Origin: JBQTKD01 sp963703165
GTDB taxonomy: Bacteria; Actinomycetota; Actinomycetes; Sporichthyales; Sporichthyaceae
DNA: 64,000 nt
Direction of reading: 5' to 3'
Assembly (NCBI GenBank): GCA_963703165.1
Contig: OY969798.1
Location: 2,852,001 to 2,916,000 of the forward strand
The notes under the pieces are model-generated. The model worked only from the letters and a program-made list of their open reading frames with translations. It searched no databases and was not told the DNA's origin. Below, piece by piece: positions 52,296 through 60,258 of this stretch. The translations under genes were made by a program, and so were the position numbers. Position 1 is the stretch's first letter. Every line of letters begins with the position of its first letter.

Positions 52296-52901
52296 TCAGT
52301 TGGAGCCGTCCATCGACAGCGAATCGACAATCACGTCGACCGCGCGACGGACGTTTTCCCATCGGAAAGCGTCTGGATCCAGCGAGGAGTGCAGCAGCAG
52401 GCCGTCCACGAGGGCGACCACGATCGCACCGAATGCGTTGGCGGGAATCGGCGTCATCTGGTTTTCGAACTCCCCGACCCAGGCGAACGCCGCGATGCGC
52501 TGCCGGCGGAAGGTGACGGCCTCGGCCATGCGCCGACGCAACTCGGCGTCAACCGCGATCTGCGACCAGAGTTCGACGCGCAGCGACGACTCGGCCGGAT
52601 CGCTTCCACGCTCGACCATGACGCGCACGAACTCGCGGATCCGCTCGGGATAGCTCGTCTCGCCGTCGGCCAGTTCGGCCAACAGGTTCTCCACCTCCGC
52701 GATCTCGGTTTCGAGAATGGCGGTCAGCAGGGCCTGCTTGGAGTTGAAGTGGACGTAGAACGCGCCCTTGGACAGGCCCGCGCCGGCGCACACCTCGTCC
52801 ACGGTGATGCCGCGAAACCCTCGGTCGCGCGCGATGTCTCGCGCCGCTCCGAGGAACTGCTCACGCCGCGCGGCGCGGCGCTGCTCCCCGATCTTCGGCA
52901 C
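52296..52901 (-). CDS. TetR family transcriptional regulator
   Basis: A 201-residue regulator: helix-turn-helix FRGITVDEVCAGAGLSKGAF then YVHFNSKQALLTAI, the usual TetR pattern at residues about 30-63. The C-terminal ligand domain gives no clue to effector. It is divergent from the LivM-like permease with two operator-like palindromes in the 105-nt gap, so it probably represses the permease and itself. Confidence 0.93.
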   Translation of the reverse strand: MPKIGEQRRAARREQFLGAARDIARDRGFRGITVDEVCAGAGLSKGAFYVHFNSKQALLTAILETEIAEVENLLAELADGETSYPERIREFVRVMVERGSDPAESSLRVELWSQIAVDAELRRRMAEAVTFRRQRIAAFAWVGEFENQMTPIPANAFGAIVVALVDGLLLHSSLDPDAFRWENVRRAVDVIVDSLSMDGSN

Positions 52902-52926
52902 CGGTCTCCCGCCAGTTCACTGTGAG

Positions 52927-52945
52927 CCAATCGGAACGTGATTGG
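52927..52945. promoter_or_regulatory. Inverted repeat, candidate operator 1
   Basis: CCAATC and GATTGG with a 7-nt spacer, 26 nt upstream of tetR. Confidence 0.45.
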
Positions 52946-52975
52946 TCCACCTCTACCCGGGTATTGCACTCATAC

Positions 52976-52993
52976 AAACCGACTCGTCAGTTT
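52976..52993. promoter_or_regulatory. TetR-type operator candidate
   Basis: AAACCGACTCGTCAGTTT is an 18-bp near-perfect palindrome (AAAC.GAC..GTC.GTTT) 13 nt before the permease ATG, the arrangement expected for a TetR operator. Confidence 0.6.
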
Positions 52994-53006
52994 ATTTGAG
53001 GCTGCC

Positions 53007-54212
53007 ATGGCCACGTCCCTCACGTCCCCGAAGATCCGTCCCCGTTCGGAAGCAGCACCTGAGGAAGACGCGCCTCGCATGGTGCACCGCTCAACCTTGC
53101 GCCCCATCGATCCAGCTGTGGGCCTCGTGGTGCTGGTCGCGGTGGCCTGGCCTCTGGTGATCGGTGGCGCGTGGCCCTTCATCCTGAGCATGTCTCTGCT
53201 CACCGGCATCGTCGGCATGGGAACGATGGTGGTGGTCGGTTGGGCGCGCGAGACGACGTTGATGCAGGCGGGGCTCACCGGCACGAGCCTCTATCTGGCC
53301 GGTTGGGCCTACCGCGACAACACCGGCGGACTCGGGTGGCCGTTCCCGGTGGCGGTGGTGTTCGCGGTCGCGGTGGTCGTGGTGATCTCCATCGCCGTCG
53401 CTCTGGTGGCGTCACGCTTGGCGGCCATCTACATCCTCGTGCTGACACTCACCGTCCAGTTCACGATCGAGAACACGCTGTTCACCTACGGCTCGCTGAC
53501 GGGCGGTCTGCAGGCCCCGACGGTGCAGCGTCCCCGCTTCTTCGGAGCCTCGTTGCAGTCCGACGTGCGCTTCTACTACTTTCTGCTCGGCATCACGCTC
53601 GTGCTGATGTACATGCTGTACCGCTTCAAGACCTCGAGGCACGGCCGAGCGATGATCATGGTCGGCAACGACCGCGAGTCGGCTGCCGCCGCGGGCATCG
53701 ATCCCTGGCGTTACCGAGTGGGTGCCTACGCCATCGGCGGCGCTTTCGCGGGCGTCGGGGGTGCGCTGTGGGCTCCCCAGCTCGGTTCACCGCCGGGGCC
53801 AGGTCAGTTCGGCACGATGAGCTCGCTGTCGTACTTGGCCGTCCCGGTGCTGGCCGGCTTCGGCTCCATCGTCGGTGTCGTCGTTGTCGGCATGGCATTC
53901 ATGGCCCTCCCGATGGCAGCAACGCAGTACGGCTTCTCGGTCCAACCCATGCTTCTCGGCGGTTTCGGCCTGCTGATCGGCATTCTGATGGGGCGTCGAG
54001 GAGTGTCTGGGGCGGTGTCGACTTTCCGTCACTGGATTGTCGAAACTCTGCGGACGCAGGGTGTGCGCGGATTGCCCGGCCCGACCGTGCACGCCGTGGG
54101 TGGATTCCTCCGGGTGTTTCGCGGGCTGTCGCCGTACCAGCTCCGGCAAAAGGCGCAAGCGCGGCGGACGTACCGCCGGATGCGAGCCGCGGACGACAGC
54201 TCGGTCTGGTGA
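53007..54212 (+). CDS. Branched-chain amino-acid ABC permease (LivM-like)
   Basis: A 401-residue integral membrane protein of the LivM/BPD_transp_2 family. A basic 40-residue lead precedes about nine to ten segments; the family motif region is GRAMIMVGNDRESAAAAGID followed by YRVGAYAIGGAFAGVGGAL. It would need a second permease, ATPases and a binding protein, none of which is nearby, so it is an orphan or works with partners elsewhere. ATG 53007 has GAGG 5 nt upstream. Confidence 0.88.
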   Translation: MATSLTSPKIRPRSEAAPEEDAPRMVHRSTLRPIDPAVGLVVLVAVAWPLVIGGAWPFILSMSLLTGIVGMGTMVVVGWARETTLMQAGLTGTSLYLAGWAYRDNTGGLGWPFPVAVVFAVAVVVVISIAVALVASRLAAIYILVLTLTVQFTIENTLFTYGSLTGGLQAPTVQRPRFFGASLQSDVRFYYFLLGITLVLMYMLYRFKTSRHGRAMIMVGNDRESAAAAGIDPWRYRVGAYAIGGAFAGVGGALWAPQLGSPPGPGQFGTMSSLSYLAVPVLAGFGSIVGVVVVGMAFMALPMAATQYGFSVQPMLLGGFGLLIGILMGRRGVSGAVSTFRHWIVETLRTQGVRGLPGPTVHAVGGFLRVFRGLSPYQLRQKAQARRTYRRMRAADDSSVW

Positions 54213-54339
54213 TCTCGCGTCAAGGCGCACCACCCGCACGGCGAGGTCGACTGCCTTGATGCCCCGAACGGCTGCACCGATCGTTCGTGACCTTCGCCAG
54301 AGCGCACACGATCACAAAGAAGTCGCCCGTCCAGTCGCA

Positions 54340-54579
54340 ATGAATGGCCGGCACGCTCGTATGGCCGAAAGTAGCGAGTCGTCGGCACGTCGAGCACGGG
54401 GTGAGTTCAGGCCGGCTCGGTACTCCGAGAAGCAGAGGGTGCGAGACCACTTGCGGACAGCGCGTTGGGCCACGATCGTCGGGATTGCGTCGGCGGCCGG
54501 AGCAGCGGGTTTGGTGGCGCTGCTCGGCTCCGACGTCGATGTCGACCCCGGTCTCGACGAGCGTCACGACGACTGGTGA
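54340..54579 (+). CDS. Small single-pass membrane protein
   Basis: A 79-residue frame: basic N-terminal half (RPARYSEKQRVRDHLRTARW), one membrane segment (ATIVGIASAAGAAGLVALLG) and an Asp-rich tail (SDVDVDPGLDERHDDW). No strong ribosome site; ATG 54361 is an alternative. Reality supported by the clear membrane topology only. Confidence 0.45.
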   Translation: MNGRHARMAESSESSARRARGEFRPARYSEKQRVRDHLRTARWATIVGIASAAGAAGLVALLGSDVDVDPGLDERHDDW

Positions 54580-54826
54580 GTCTGCACGGGCTACACGGTG
54601 GTGGGTGGGAACCTTCTGCCGGTCCGCGCGCCACTTTTCTGTCGGATCTGACCGCCCAAGATCGTTCGCTCGCGCTCGGCGCCGGGGCGTCCAGGACCGT
54701 GCGGTCGAAGGACGAAGTGCCGCTCTGCTGAGTGCAGAACGCGACCACCGGCGGACGGCGACTGGACCTTGATCCACGGGCCTGCGTCAGCAGCCGGGCA
54801 GCATGGCCGGATCTCCCTGAACTCGA

Positions 54827-55435
54827 TCATCTCGCGTCGGACGCGTCCGGCTGGATTTCCAAGGAATGCATCCGCACGACAAGGTGCACGACGGTGCCAT
54901 TCGAGCCCTTGCGGACCTGAACGCTGTCCGCAAGTTCCTCCATCCACATCAGTCCTCGACCTCGCGGTTGCGGCTGGCCCAGGACGGTCGGCGGCGGAGC
55001 CTTCCACCGGCCCGCATCGCCGACGAAGATCGTGAGCTGCTCTCCCGTGATGAGGGCTCGCATCCATCCCGAGAACGGTTCGGTGCGAGACGCGGCGCCG
55101 GAGTGCTCGAAAGCGTTCGCGCAGGCCTCTCCGGCGGCCGACAGCGCTTGATCAAGGTGCGGGGCTCCCACCCCCACGTCGACCAACCAGGATCGGAGCC
55201 GGTGGCGGGCGAGGGTGAGTTCCCGCGGGCCGCCGTGCAGGCGGAGGTCTGTTGCGAAAGAGGTGGCCGAACGTTCCTCGCCGCACGGGCGATCGGGACG
55301 GATCGCGCGGGCACGAGAGCCGCGACGTCGGCGAGCACTACGTACGAATCGCGTGGTTCCGGCGGGATTGAACGGTGTGCGCACGAAGAGGCTCCAGGGC
55401 AGTCGGCATCGCTCGCCGACCAGACTTCCCGGCAC
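54827..55435 (-). CDS. HATPase-type anti-sigma-factor-like serine kinase
   Basis: About 202 residues. The C-terminal 125 hold an RsbW/SpoIIAB-like ATPase: ARHRLRSWLVDVGV, N-box SAAGEACANAFEHSG, G1 region TIFVGDAGRW and a G2 segment GRGLMWMEELADSVQV. Proteins of this type bind sigma factors or phosphorylate STAS proteins. The N-terminal 70 residues are Arg-rich and unlike the family, so the real start may be further in. GTG 55435 is tentative. Confidence 0.75.
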   Translation of the reverse strand: MPGSLVGERCRLPWSLFVRTPFNPAGTTRFVRSARRRRGSRARAIRPDRPCGEERSATSFATDLRLHGGPRELTLARHRLRSWLVDVGVGAPHLDQALSAAGEACANAFEHSGAASRTEPFSGWMRALITGEQLTIFVGDAGRWKAPPPTVLGQPQPRGRGLMWMEELADSVQVRKGSNGTVVHLVVRMHSLEIQPDASDAR

Positions 55436-55505
55436 ACCTGAGTCCAGGGTACAGGGCCGGGACCCTGACCTCAGGTGACTCGGACTGATCCGTGGAGCAA
55501 GAGAG

Positions 55506-55970
55506 TCAAGGCGACGACGGGTTGAGCCGCCACAACCGATAGGTCCACGGAACGTCGTAGCCGACGACCCACGCCGTGTACGTGCCCACCGCCACCGTGG
55601 ACGTCCGGTCGCCCCGGACTGCGGTCTGCAGCAGCACCAGCGGCGGTAGGAAGGCGAGGATTCCGACAAAGCCGTCGCGAGTGCTGCGCCGGCCGAAGAA
55701 GACGAAGTTCCATGCTTCGTTGCCTGCGAGGACGACCAGCGCCTGCCGGTAGGTCCTCGCATCCTCGCGGAGGACGGCTCGGTGGACCACCAGACCCATG
55801 GCGACGTAGTAGGCGAACCCGACGGCGTAGAAGCCGGGCATCGGCAACTGCATCGCCGGCCGCCGCAGCTCGCGAAACCAGGTCATCGACTCCCGGCCGA
55901 CGAACGCATTTCCGCCCACTGCGGCGCAGGCCAAGGGCAGCAGCGTCCGTGCCCAGCTGCTCTTCCGCAT
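55506..55970 (-). CDS. TspO/MBR family membrane protein
   Basis: A 154-residue protein with five likely membrane segments. TspO features are WFRELRRPAMQLPMPGFYAV, then GNEAWNFVFFGRRSTRDGFVG (the conserved WN..FF), and the Trp-rich end WVVGYDVPWTYRLWRLN. The family binds tetrapyrroles and cholesterol-like ligands and is stress-linked. ATG 55970 is chosen; a longer frame to 56003 has no better start. Confidence 0.8.
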   Translation of the reverse strand: MRKSSWARTLLPLACAAVGGNAFVGRESMTWFRELRRPAMQLPMPGFYAVGFAYYVAMGLVVHRAVLREDARTYRQALVVLAGNEAWNFVFFGRRSTRDGFVGILAFLPPLVLLQTAVRGDRTSTVAVGTYTAWVVGYDVPWTYRLWRLNPSSP

Positions 55971-56077
55971 GCCCGAGACGCTAGTCACCCGTTCCGCCAC
56001 CACGTGACCGGCTGCTGAGAAGCGGGGCTGTCAGGCTGAGGACCGGGCGGACCGATCTCGGATCTGGAAGGGCTGCG

Positions 56078-56965
56078 ATGGTGGCGATGTCCGAAGTCGA
56101 ACGGTCGACAGACGTCGTCGAACTCTCCACCGGGCCGGTCGAGTACCGGCTCGAGCGCCGTGGACCGCACACCGTGCTGATGCTGCACGGCGGACACATG
56201 CGCGCGTCCCTGCCCCTGGGGGAGGACGTGTTCGCCGAAGCAGGCTGCAGCATCCTCGCTCCGTCACGACCCGGGTACGGCCGCACGTCGCTGAAGAGAG
56301 GCGCACGTCCCGAGGACTTCGCCGATGTGATCCCTGAGTTGTGCGGCCGGCTCGGCGTCGAACGGTCCGCCGCGGTCGTGGGCCAGTCCGCGGGTGGCCC
56401 CACGGCGGTGATGCTGGCCTCCCGCCACCCCGACCTCGTGGAACGTCTCATCCTGCAGAGCGCCGTCGGCTTCTTGCCCTGGCCTGATCGCCGGACCCGC
56501 ATCGGGGGACGCTGCGTCTTCGGTGCCCGCACCGAAAAGGCCACCTGGGTGCTCCTTCATGCCCTGGTCCGCCGTGCTCCTGATCGAGCGTTGCGGCTGC
56601 TCCTGCGCGATCTGACGGTCCGACCGGTCAAACCGGTCGTGGCCGCACTGCCCGGCGCGCACCGCACGCTGCTGCTGGGGCTGTTTGCTCGAATGCGCTC
56701 AGGCGCCGGGTTTGCCACCGACCTGCGGGCCATGTCCGACGGCGCTGCGCAGGTCCCGCGGGTCAGCTGTCCCACTCTCGTCATCGCGACGCCCGACGAC
56801 CGTGCGGTCCCCTTCGCCCATGCCCGCGGCCTGGCCGAGTCCATCCCCGGAGCCCGGTTGATTGTCAGCCAGGCACCCACCCATTTCATCTGGCTCGGCG
56901 AGGACTACCCCGCCGTCGCGGCTGCCATCACCGACCTTCTCGGTGCGGCAGCAGCGGGCTCATGA
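56078..56965 (+). CDS. Alpha/beta hydrolase
   Basis: A 295-residue hydrolase: oxyanion-hole HGGHMRAS near residue 37, nucleophile serine in VVGQSAGGPTA near 107, aspartate in ATPDDRAVPF near 245, and the catalytic histidine in APTHFIWLGE near 270. A cap region of about 150-215 is helical. Substrate unknown. ATG 56078 has GGAAGGG upstream; ATG 56087 is possible. Confidence 0.9.
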   Translation: MVAMSEVERSTDVVELSTGPVEYRLERRGPHTVLMLHGGHMRASLPLGEDVFAEAGCSILAPSRPGYGRTSLKRGARPEDFADVIPELCGRLGVERSAAVVGQSAGGPTAVMLASRHPDLVERLILQSAVGFLPWPDRRTRIGGRCVFGARTEKATWVLLHALVRRAPDRALRLLLRDLTVRPVKPVVAALPGAHRTLLLGLFARMRSGAGFATDLRAMSDGAAQVPRVSCPTLVIATPDDRAVPFAHARGLAESIPGARLIVSQAPTHFIWLGEDYPAVAAAITDLLGAAAAGS

Positions 56966-57021
56966 CGCTGCGTGCCCGGCCGCAGGTGCGCCGAGTCGGC
57001 GCGGCAATAGGCGCGATGTGA

Positions 57022-57052
57022 CGCGCCGTGTTCGAATCTCGCACTCTCCGCC
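57022..57052 (+). pseudogene. Relic of a tRNA 3' end
   Basis: GTGTTCGAATCTCGCAC followed by TCTCCGCCG matches the T-loop and acceptor end of tRNA-Ser (20 of 24 from TTC to GCCGC) but the T-stem no longer pairs and there is no 5' half. Probably an old attachment-site remnant. Confidence 0.5.
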
Positions 57053-57062
57053 GCGCAGCAGA

Positions 57063-57102
57063 ACGAGCGCCGCTTGACCTGATCCAGGTCCCCGGCGCTC
57101 GT
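57063..57102. terminator. Perfect 10-bp hairpin at convergent junction
   Basis: ACGAGCGCCG (57063-57072) pairs with CGGCGCTCGT (57093-57102); an inner GACCT/AGGTC stem lies within. It is between the hydrolase stop and the stop of the small membrane gene, and echoes the hairpin after the intact tRNA-Ser. Confidence 0.65.
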
Positions 57103-57112
57103 CGTCAGCGGC

Positions 57113-57400
57113 TCAGCGGCCGCTGATGCTCGTCAGTGATGAAGCCGGGACGTTGTCGTCGATGGACGCGGCGGCGCCGCCGCCGATGAGGAGCAGAGCG
57201 GCGGAGAACGCGAATCCGAGGCAGAACAGGTCCTTGACGGAAAGGCGCTCGGAGGCTCGGTCCGGTGCGACCAACGGCAGTGCGGGCTCCGCGACCGGAA
57301 CCGTGTCCTCGACGGGAACCGGGTCCTCGGCGAGCGATCGCTGTTTCGGCAGTCCTCGGTGCAGGCCGACCGGGACGTCGATTTTGACCAGACTTGTCAC
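57113..57400 (-). CDS. Small single-pass membrane protein
   Basis: A 95-residue protein with a cytoplasmic lead, one membrane segment near the C-terminal end (LFCLGFAFSAALLLIGGGAA) and a short Asp/Ser tail. GTG 57400 has GGAGG 6 nt upstream. No family recognised. Confidence 0.6.
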   Translation of the reverse strand: MTSLVKIDVPVGLHRGLPKQRSLAEDPVPVEDTVPVAEPALPLVAPDRASERLSVKDLFCLGFAFSAALLLIGGGAAASIDDNVPASSLTSISGR

Positions 57401-57545
57401 ACCGCACCTCCGGCAACGCTTGGACGACTGCCAGGAGTGTCGACGCGCGGCGGGCCGGACTTGACGGTCGCGGCCCGATCGCCCGCCGATGAGTTCTGCC
57501 GGTCCGGGTGGTCTGATCAGATGTCGAGCTACCCAGGAGGATCAC

Positions 57546-58190
57546 GTGGCCCAGCTGCTCCGAGTGCAGAACTTCTTGCTGTCCCGCGACGGCTTCGGGT
57601 CGGGCGAGGGGCAGTGCCTGGAGCGCCCGTTCGGGAACGCCGATCCGATGGCAATGTTCGCGTGGGCCGGGGCGACGGCGAGCTGGCCCAACCGCACGGA
57701 TCCCGGCGGGAGTCGGGGCCTCGACGACTACTTCACGCGCGACTTCAGGAACAACATCGGCGCGGAGATCATGGGCGCCAACAAGTTCAGCCCGCACCGC
57801 GGCCCGTGGGCGGATCTGGAGTGGCAGGGCTGGTGGGGCGAGGAGCCGCCCTTCCGCACGCCGGTGTTCGTGCTGACGCATCACCACCGCCCGTCGTTCA
57901 CCCTGGGCGAGACGACCTTCCATTTCGTCTCCGGCGAGCCGGCAGCGGTGCTCGAGCAGGCCAAGGAGGCGGCGCAGGGCAAGGACGTCCGGCTGGGGGG
58001 TGGCGCACAGACCGTCGTGGAGTTCCTCGCCGCGGACCTCGTCGACACCATGCACGTGGCCGTATCCGACGTCGAGATCGGCGCGGGTTCGCGGTTGTGG
58101 ACGGCGCCCGAGGAGTTGGAGGACCGGTTCCACCACGAGGTCGTCCCCAGCCCGAGTGGCGTGACACATCACCTGTTCTGGCGGCGCTGA
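57546..58190 (+). CDS. RibD C-terminal/dihydrofolate-reductase-like protein
   Basis: A 214-residue protein of the RibD_C family of reductases: RVQNFLLSRDGF at the N-terminus, NIGAEIMGANKFSP (the NIGAxxxG.. loop), PVFVLTHHHRPSFTLG, and GKDVRLGGGAQTVVEFLAADLVD which forms the NADPH-binding region. It is probably an NADPH-dependent reductase of unknown substrate. GTG 57546 has GGAGG 5 nt upstream. Confidence 0.88.
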   Translation: MAQLLRVQNFLLSRDGFGSGEGQCLERPFGNADPMAMFAWAGATASWPNRTDPGGSRGLDDYFTRDFRNNIGAEIMGANKFSPHRGPWADLEWQGWWGEEPPFRTPVFVLTHHHRPSFTLGETTFHFVSGEPAAVLEQAKEAAQGKDVRLGGGAQTVVEFLAADLVDTMHVAVSDVEIGAGSRLWTAPEELEDRFHHEVVPSPSGVTHHLFWRR

Positions 58191-58197
58191 CGCTGAG

Positions 58198-58545
58198 TCA
58201 GTTCCGTTGCTGGCCTTCCAGGAGCGGGTCGGACTCGTGACGGAAGACGAGGTCGGCGTACTGCGGGTGCTTCGCGATGACTGCGGCGGCGAAGTCACAT
58301 CTCGGCTCGACGATGCCACCGCGGGCGCGGATGTCGTCGAGGGCGGCGCGGACCAGCCGGGTACCGATGCCCAGGCCGCCGAAGTCCGGCTGCACCTCGG
58401 TGTGGGTGAGCAGCAGACGGGCGGCGCCGGATCTGACGGGGCTGTAGTCGAGGTAGGCGACGAGTTCGCCGGCGATGGTCAGCTCGTAACGGGCGCGGTC
58501 GATCGCGTCGACGACCCCTGGATCCTTCGTCTGGCGGCCCGTCAT
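58198..58545 (-). CDS. YjdJ-type GNAT N-acetyltransferase
   Basis: A 115-residue protein of the small GNAT (DUF/Gcn5-like YidJ/YjdJ) family: RYELTIAGELVAYLDYSP, then LTHTEVQPDFGGLGIGTRLV (acetyl-CoA loop) and IVEPRCDFAAAVIAKHPQYADL with the conserved CxF..AV.. helix. Function unknown in the family. ATG 58545 with GGGAGG upstream; convergent with the RibD-like gene. Confidence 0.9.
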   Translation of the reverse strand: MTGRQTKDPGVVDAIDRARYELTIAGELVAYLDYSPVRSGAARLLLTHTEVQPDFGGLGIGTRLVRAALDDIRARGGIVEPRCDFAAAVIAKHPQYADLVFRHESDPLLEGQQRN

Positions 58546-58638
58546 CGCGACCTCCCTTGCGCGTGCGCCTCCAGCGTACGAGCGCGGGCGCGGTACCGAC
58601 GAGTTGTCGGCACCGCGCCCGCTGCGCGTCGTCGTCGG

Positions 58639-59193
58639 TCAGGAGGCGCGGATGGCGGAGATGTCGAACTCGAGGTTGATCTTCTCCGAGACGAGCACGC
58701 CGCCGGTCTCGAGTGCGGCGTTGAAGCTGACGCCCCAGTCCTTGCGGTTGATGGTGGCCTTGCCCTCGAAGCCGGCGCGCTGGTTGCCCCACGGGTCGGT
58801 GGCCAGGCCGGTGAACTCGAAGTCGACGGTCACGGGCTTGGTGATGCCTTTGATGGTGAGGTCCCCGGTGAGGCGGTAGTCCTCGCCGCCCGCGGCCTCG
58901 ACGCCGGTGGAGACGAACCGGATCTGCGGGTAGGCCGCGACGTCGAAGAAGTCGTTGGTGCGCAGGTGCTCGTCGCGCTGGTCGTTGCCGGTGTTGATGC
59001 TCGCGACCTCGATGGTGAGGTCGACGCTCGAGGCGGACGGGTTCTCCGCGTCGAGGTTCGCGGTACCCGCGAGTTCTGTGAAGGAGCCCCGGACCTTGGT
59101 CACCATCGCGTGGCGGGCGGTGAAGCCGACCCGGGTGTGCGTGGCGTCCAGCGTCCAGGTGCCGGTCAGGGCGGCGGTGGTGGTGGCGGTCAT
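58639..59193 (-). CDS. YceI family lipocalin-like protein
   Basis: A 184-residue YceI protein: TWTLDATHTRVGFTARHAMV, then VRGSFTELAGTANLD, IEVASINTGNDQRDEHLRTN and DLTIKGITKPVTVDFEF. The YceI barrel binds isoprenoid or other amphiphilic molecules. It lacks a signal peptide here and is probably cytoplasmic. GGAGG lies 5 nt upstream of the ATG. Divergent from a MarR gene with palindromes between. Confidence 0.95.
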   Translation of the reverse strand: MTATTTAALTGTWTLDATHTRVGFTARHAMVTKVRGSFTELAGTANLDAENPSASSVDLTIEVASINTGNDQRDEHLRTNDFFDVAAYPQIRFVSTGVEAAGGEDYRLTGDLTIKGITKPVTVDFEFTGLATDPWGNQRAGFEGKATINRKDWGVSFNAALETGGVLVSEKINLEFDISAIRAS

Positions 59194-59216
59194 GGTGTCC
59201 TCCGGTGCGTGCTACT

Positions 59217-59232
59217 GGTTGATGCATCAACC
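59217..59232. promoter_or_regulatory. Perfect palindrome between yceI and marR
   Basis: GGTTGATGCATCAACC is a 16-bp perfect palindrome and lies 24 nt from the YceI ATG, in its promoter. It is the form expected for a MarR-dimer operator. Confidence 0.65.
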
Positions 59233-59240
59233 ATATGTGT

Positions 59241-59260
59241 AGTTGGATGACGTGTCAACT
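59241..59260. promoter_or_regulatory. Second MarR-type operator candidate
   Basis: AGTTG and CAACT flank a 10-nt spacer (AGTTGGATGACGTGTCAACT), 8 bp from the first palindrome and sharing its GTTGA arms. Confidence 0.5.
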
Positions 59261-59282
59261 ATCGATGTGGCAGACTGATTCC

Positions 59283-59792
59283 GTGGACACCGAGACCGAG
59301 CAGCGCTGGCTGACCGACGACGAGCAGCGGGCCTGGCGCGGGCTGATCACCATGTGGACCCAGCTCAACGCCGAGCTCGCCCGGCAGATGGCGGCGGGCT
59401 CGGACCTGTCGATGTCGGACTTCGCGGTGCTGGTGGCCCTGACCGACACCGGCGGCGGTCACGTGCGTGCCTTCGAGCTCGCCCGCACCCTTCAGTGGGA
59501 GAAGAGTCGGCTGTCCCACCAGCTGACCCGCATGGCCAAGCGCGGGCTGATCGAGCGCGGCGAATGCGTCAGTGACGCCCGCGGGCAGTTCGTCGCCGTG
59601 ACCGACGCCGGCCGCTGCGCGATCGAGGCCGCGGCCCCGCCGCACGTGGCAGCCGTCCGTCGGTTGCTGTTCGACGGGCTGAGCCCCGAGGACCTCGCAG
59701 TCCTGACCCGGATCTCCGAATCGACCCTGCGCCGCCTCGGTGAACCCCCGCTGCCCGACTGCACCGAGTCGAGCGACGTCGACGTTCCCTGA
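59283..59792 (+). CDS. MarR family transcriptional regulator
   Basis: A 169-residue regulator with the MarR winged helix: MSDFAVLVALTDTGGGHVRA then LARTLQWEKSRLSHQLTRMA and the wing RGECVSDARGQFVAVTDAGR. It is divergent from yceI and probably represses it through the palindromes. GTG 59283 is chosen; longer frames from 59247 and 59265 are possible and no ribosome site decides. Confidence 0.93.
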   Translation: MDTETEQRWLTDDEQRAWRGLITMWTQLNAELARQMAAGSDLSMSDFAVLVALTDTGGGHVRAFELARTLQWEKSRLSHQLTRMAKRGLIERGECVSDARGQFVAVTDAGRCAIEAAAPPHVAAVRRLLFDGLSPEDLAVLTRISESTLRRLGEPPLPDCTESSDVDVP

Positions 59793-59825
59793 GACCGGCT
59801 CAGGCGGCGCCGATAGAGTCCGCCC

Positions 59826-60125
59826 GTGATTTTCAAGCGCGTCGGCGAGGCACGGCCCTATCCCGAGCACAACACGTCGCAGCGCGCCTGGTCGGTCGTC
59901 CCGCCCCGGGCCGTGCGCTTGGATCAGCTGATCACCACCAAGAGCCAGCTGGACCTCGCGACCCTGTTGTCCGAGGACTCCACGTTCTACGGCGACCTGT
60001 TCGCGCACGTCGTGGAGTGGAAGGGCGACCTGTACCTCGAGGACGGCCTGCACCGGGCGGTCCGGGCGGCGCTGCGCCAGCGGACGGTCGTCCACGCGCG
60101 GATCCTGGAGCTCGGCGAGGCCTGA
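59826..60125 (+). CDS. Conserved actinobacterial protein
   Basis: A 99-residue protein of a family often found ahead of a LytR-C protein in actinobacteria: MIFKRVGEARPYPEHN, RAVRLDQLITTKSQLDLATL, DSTFYGDLFAHVVEWKGDLY and LEDGLHRAVRAALRQR. From memory, databases call some homologues VapB-type antitoxins, but no toxin is adjacent. GTG 59826. Function not known. Confidence 0.78.
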   Translation: MIFKRVGEARPYPEHNTSQRAWSVVPPRAVRLDQLITTKSQLDLATLLSEDSTFYGDLFAHVVEWKGDLYLEDGLHRAVRAALRQRTVVHARILELGEA

Positions 60126-60258
60126 GCAGGTCACACCTCGGCTTCGAACTCGATCACGATTGCGCGGTCCTCCCGCGGCAAGCCCCCCTCCTCGCCTAGC
60201 CTGAGGAGTCGGACGAGTGGCGTCTCGTCCGCTGCCGGCTGTGCTTTGGGGAGAGACA

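Noticed and set aside
53171..54259. A long plus-strand frame inside the LivM-like gene
   Set aside because: Arg/His-rich alternative frame with no membrane segments; LivM frame is clear.
57022..57052. A functional tRNA
   Set aside because: No 5' half and the T-stem is not paired; only a relic of a 3' end.
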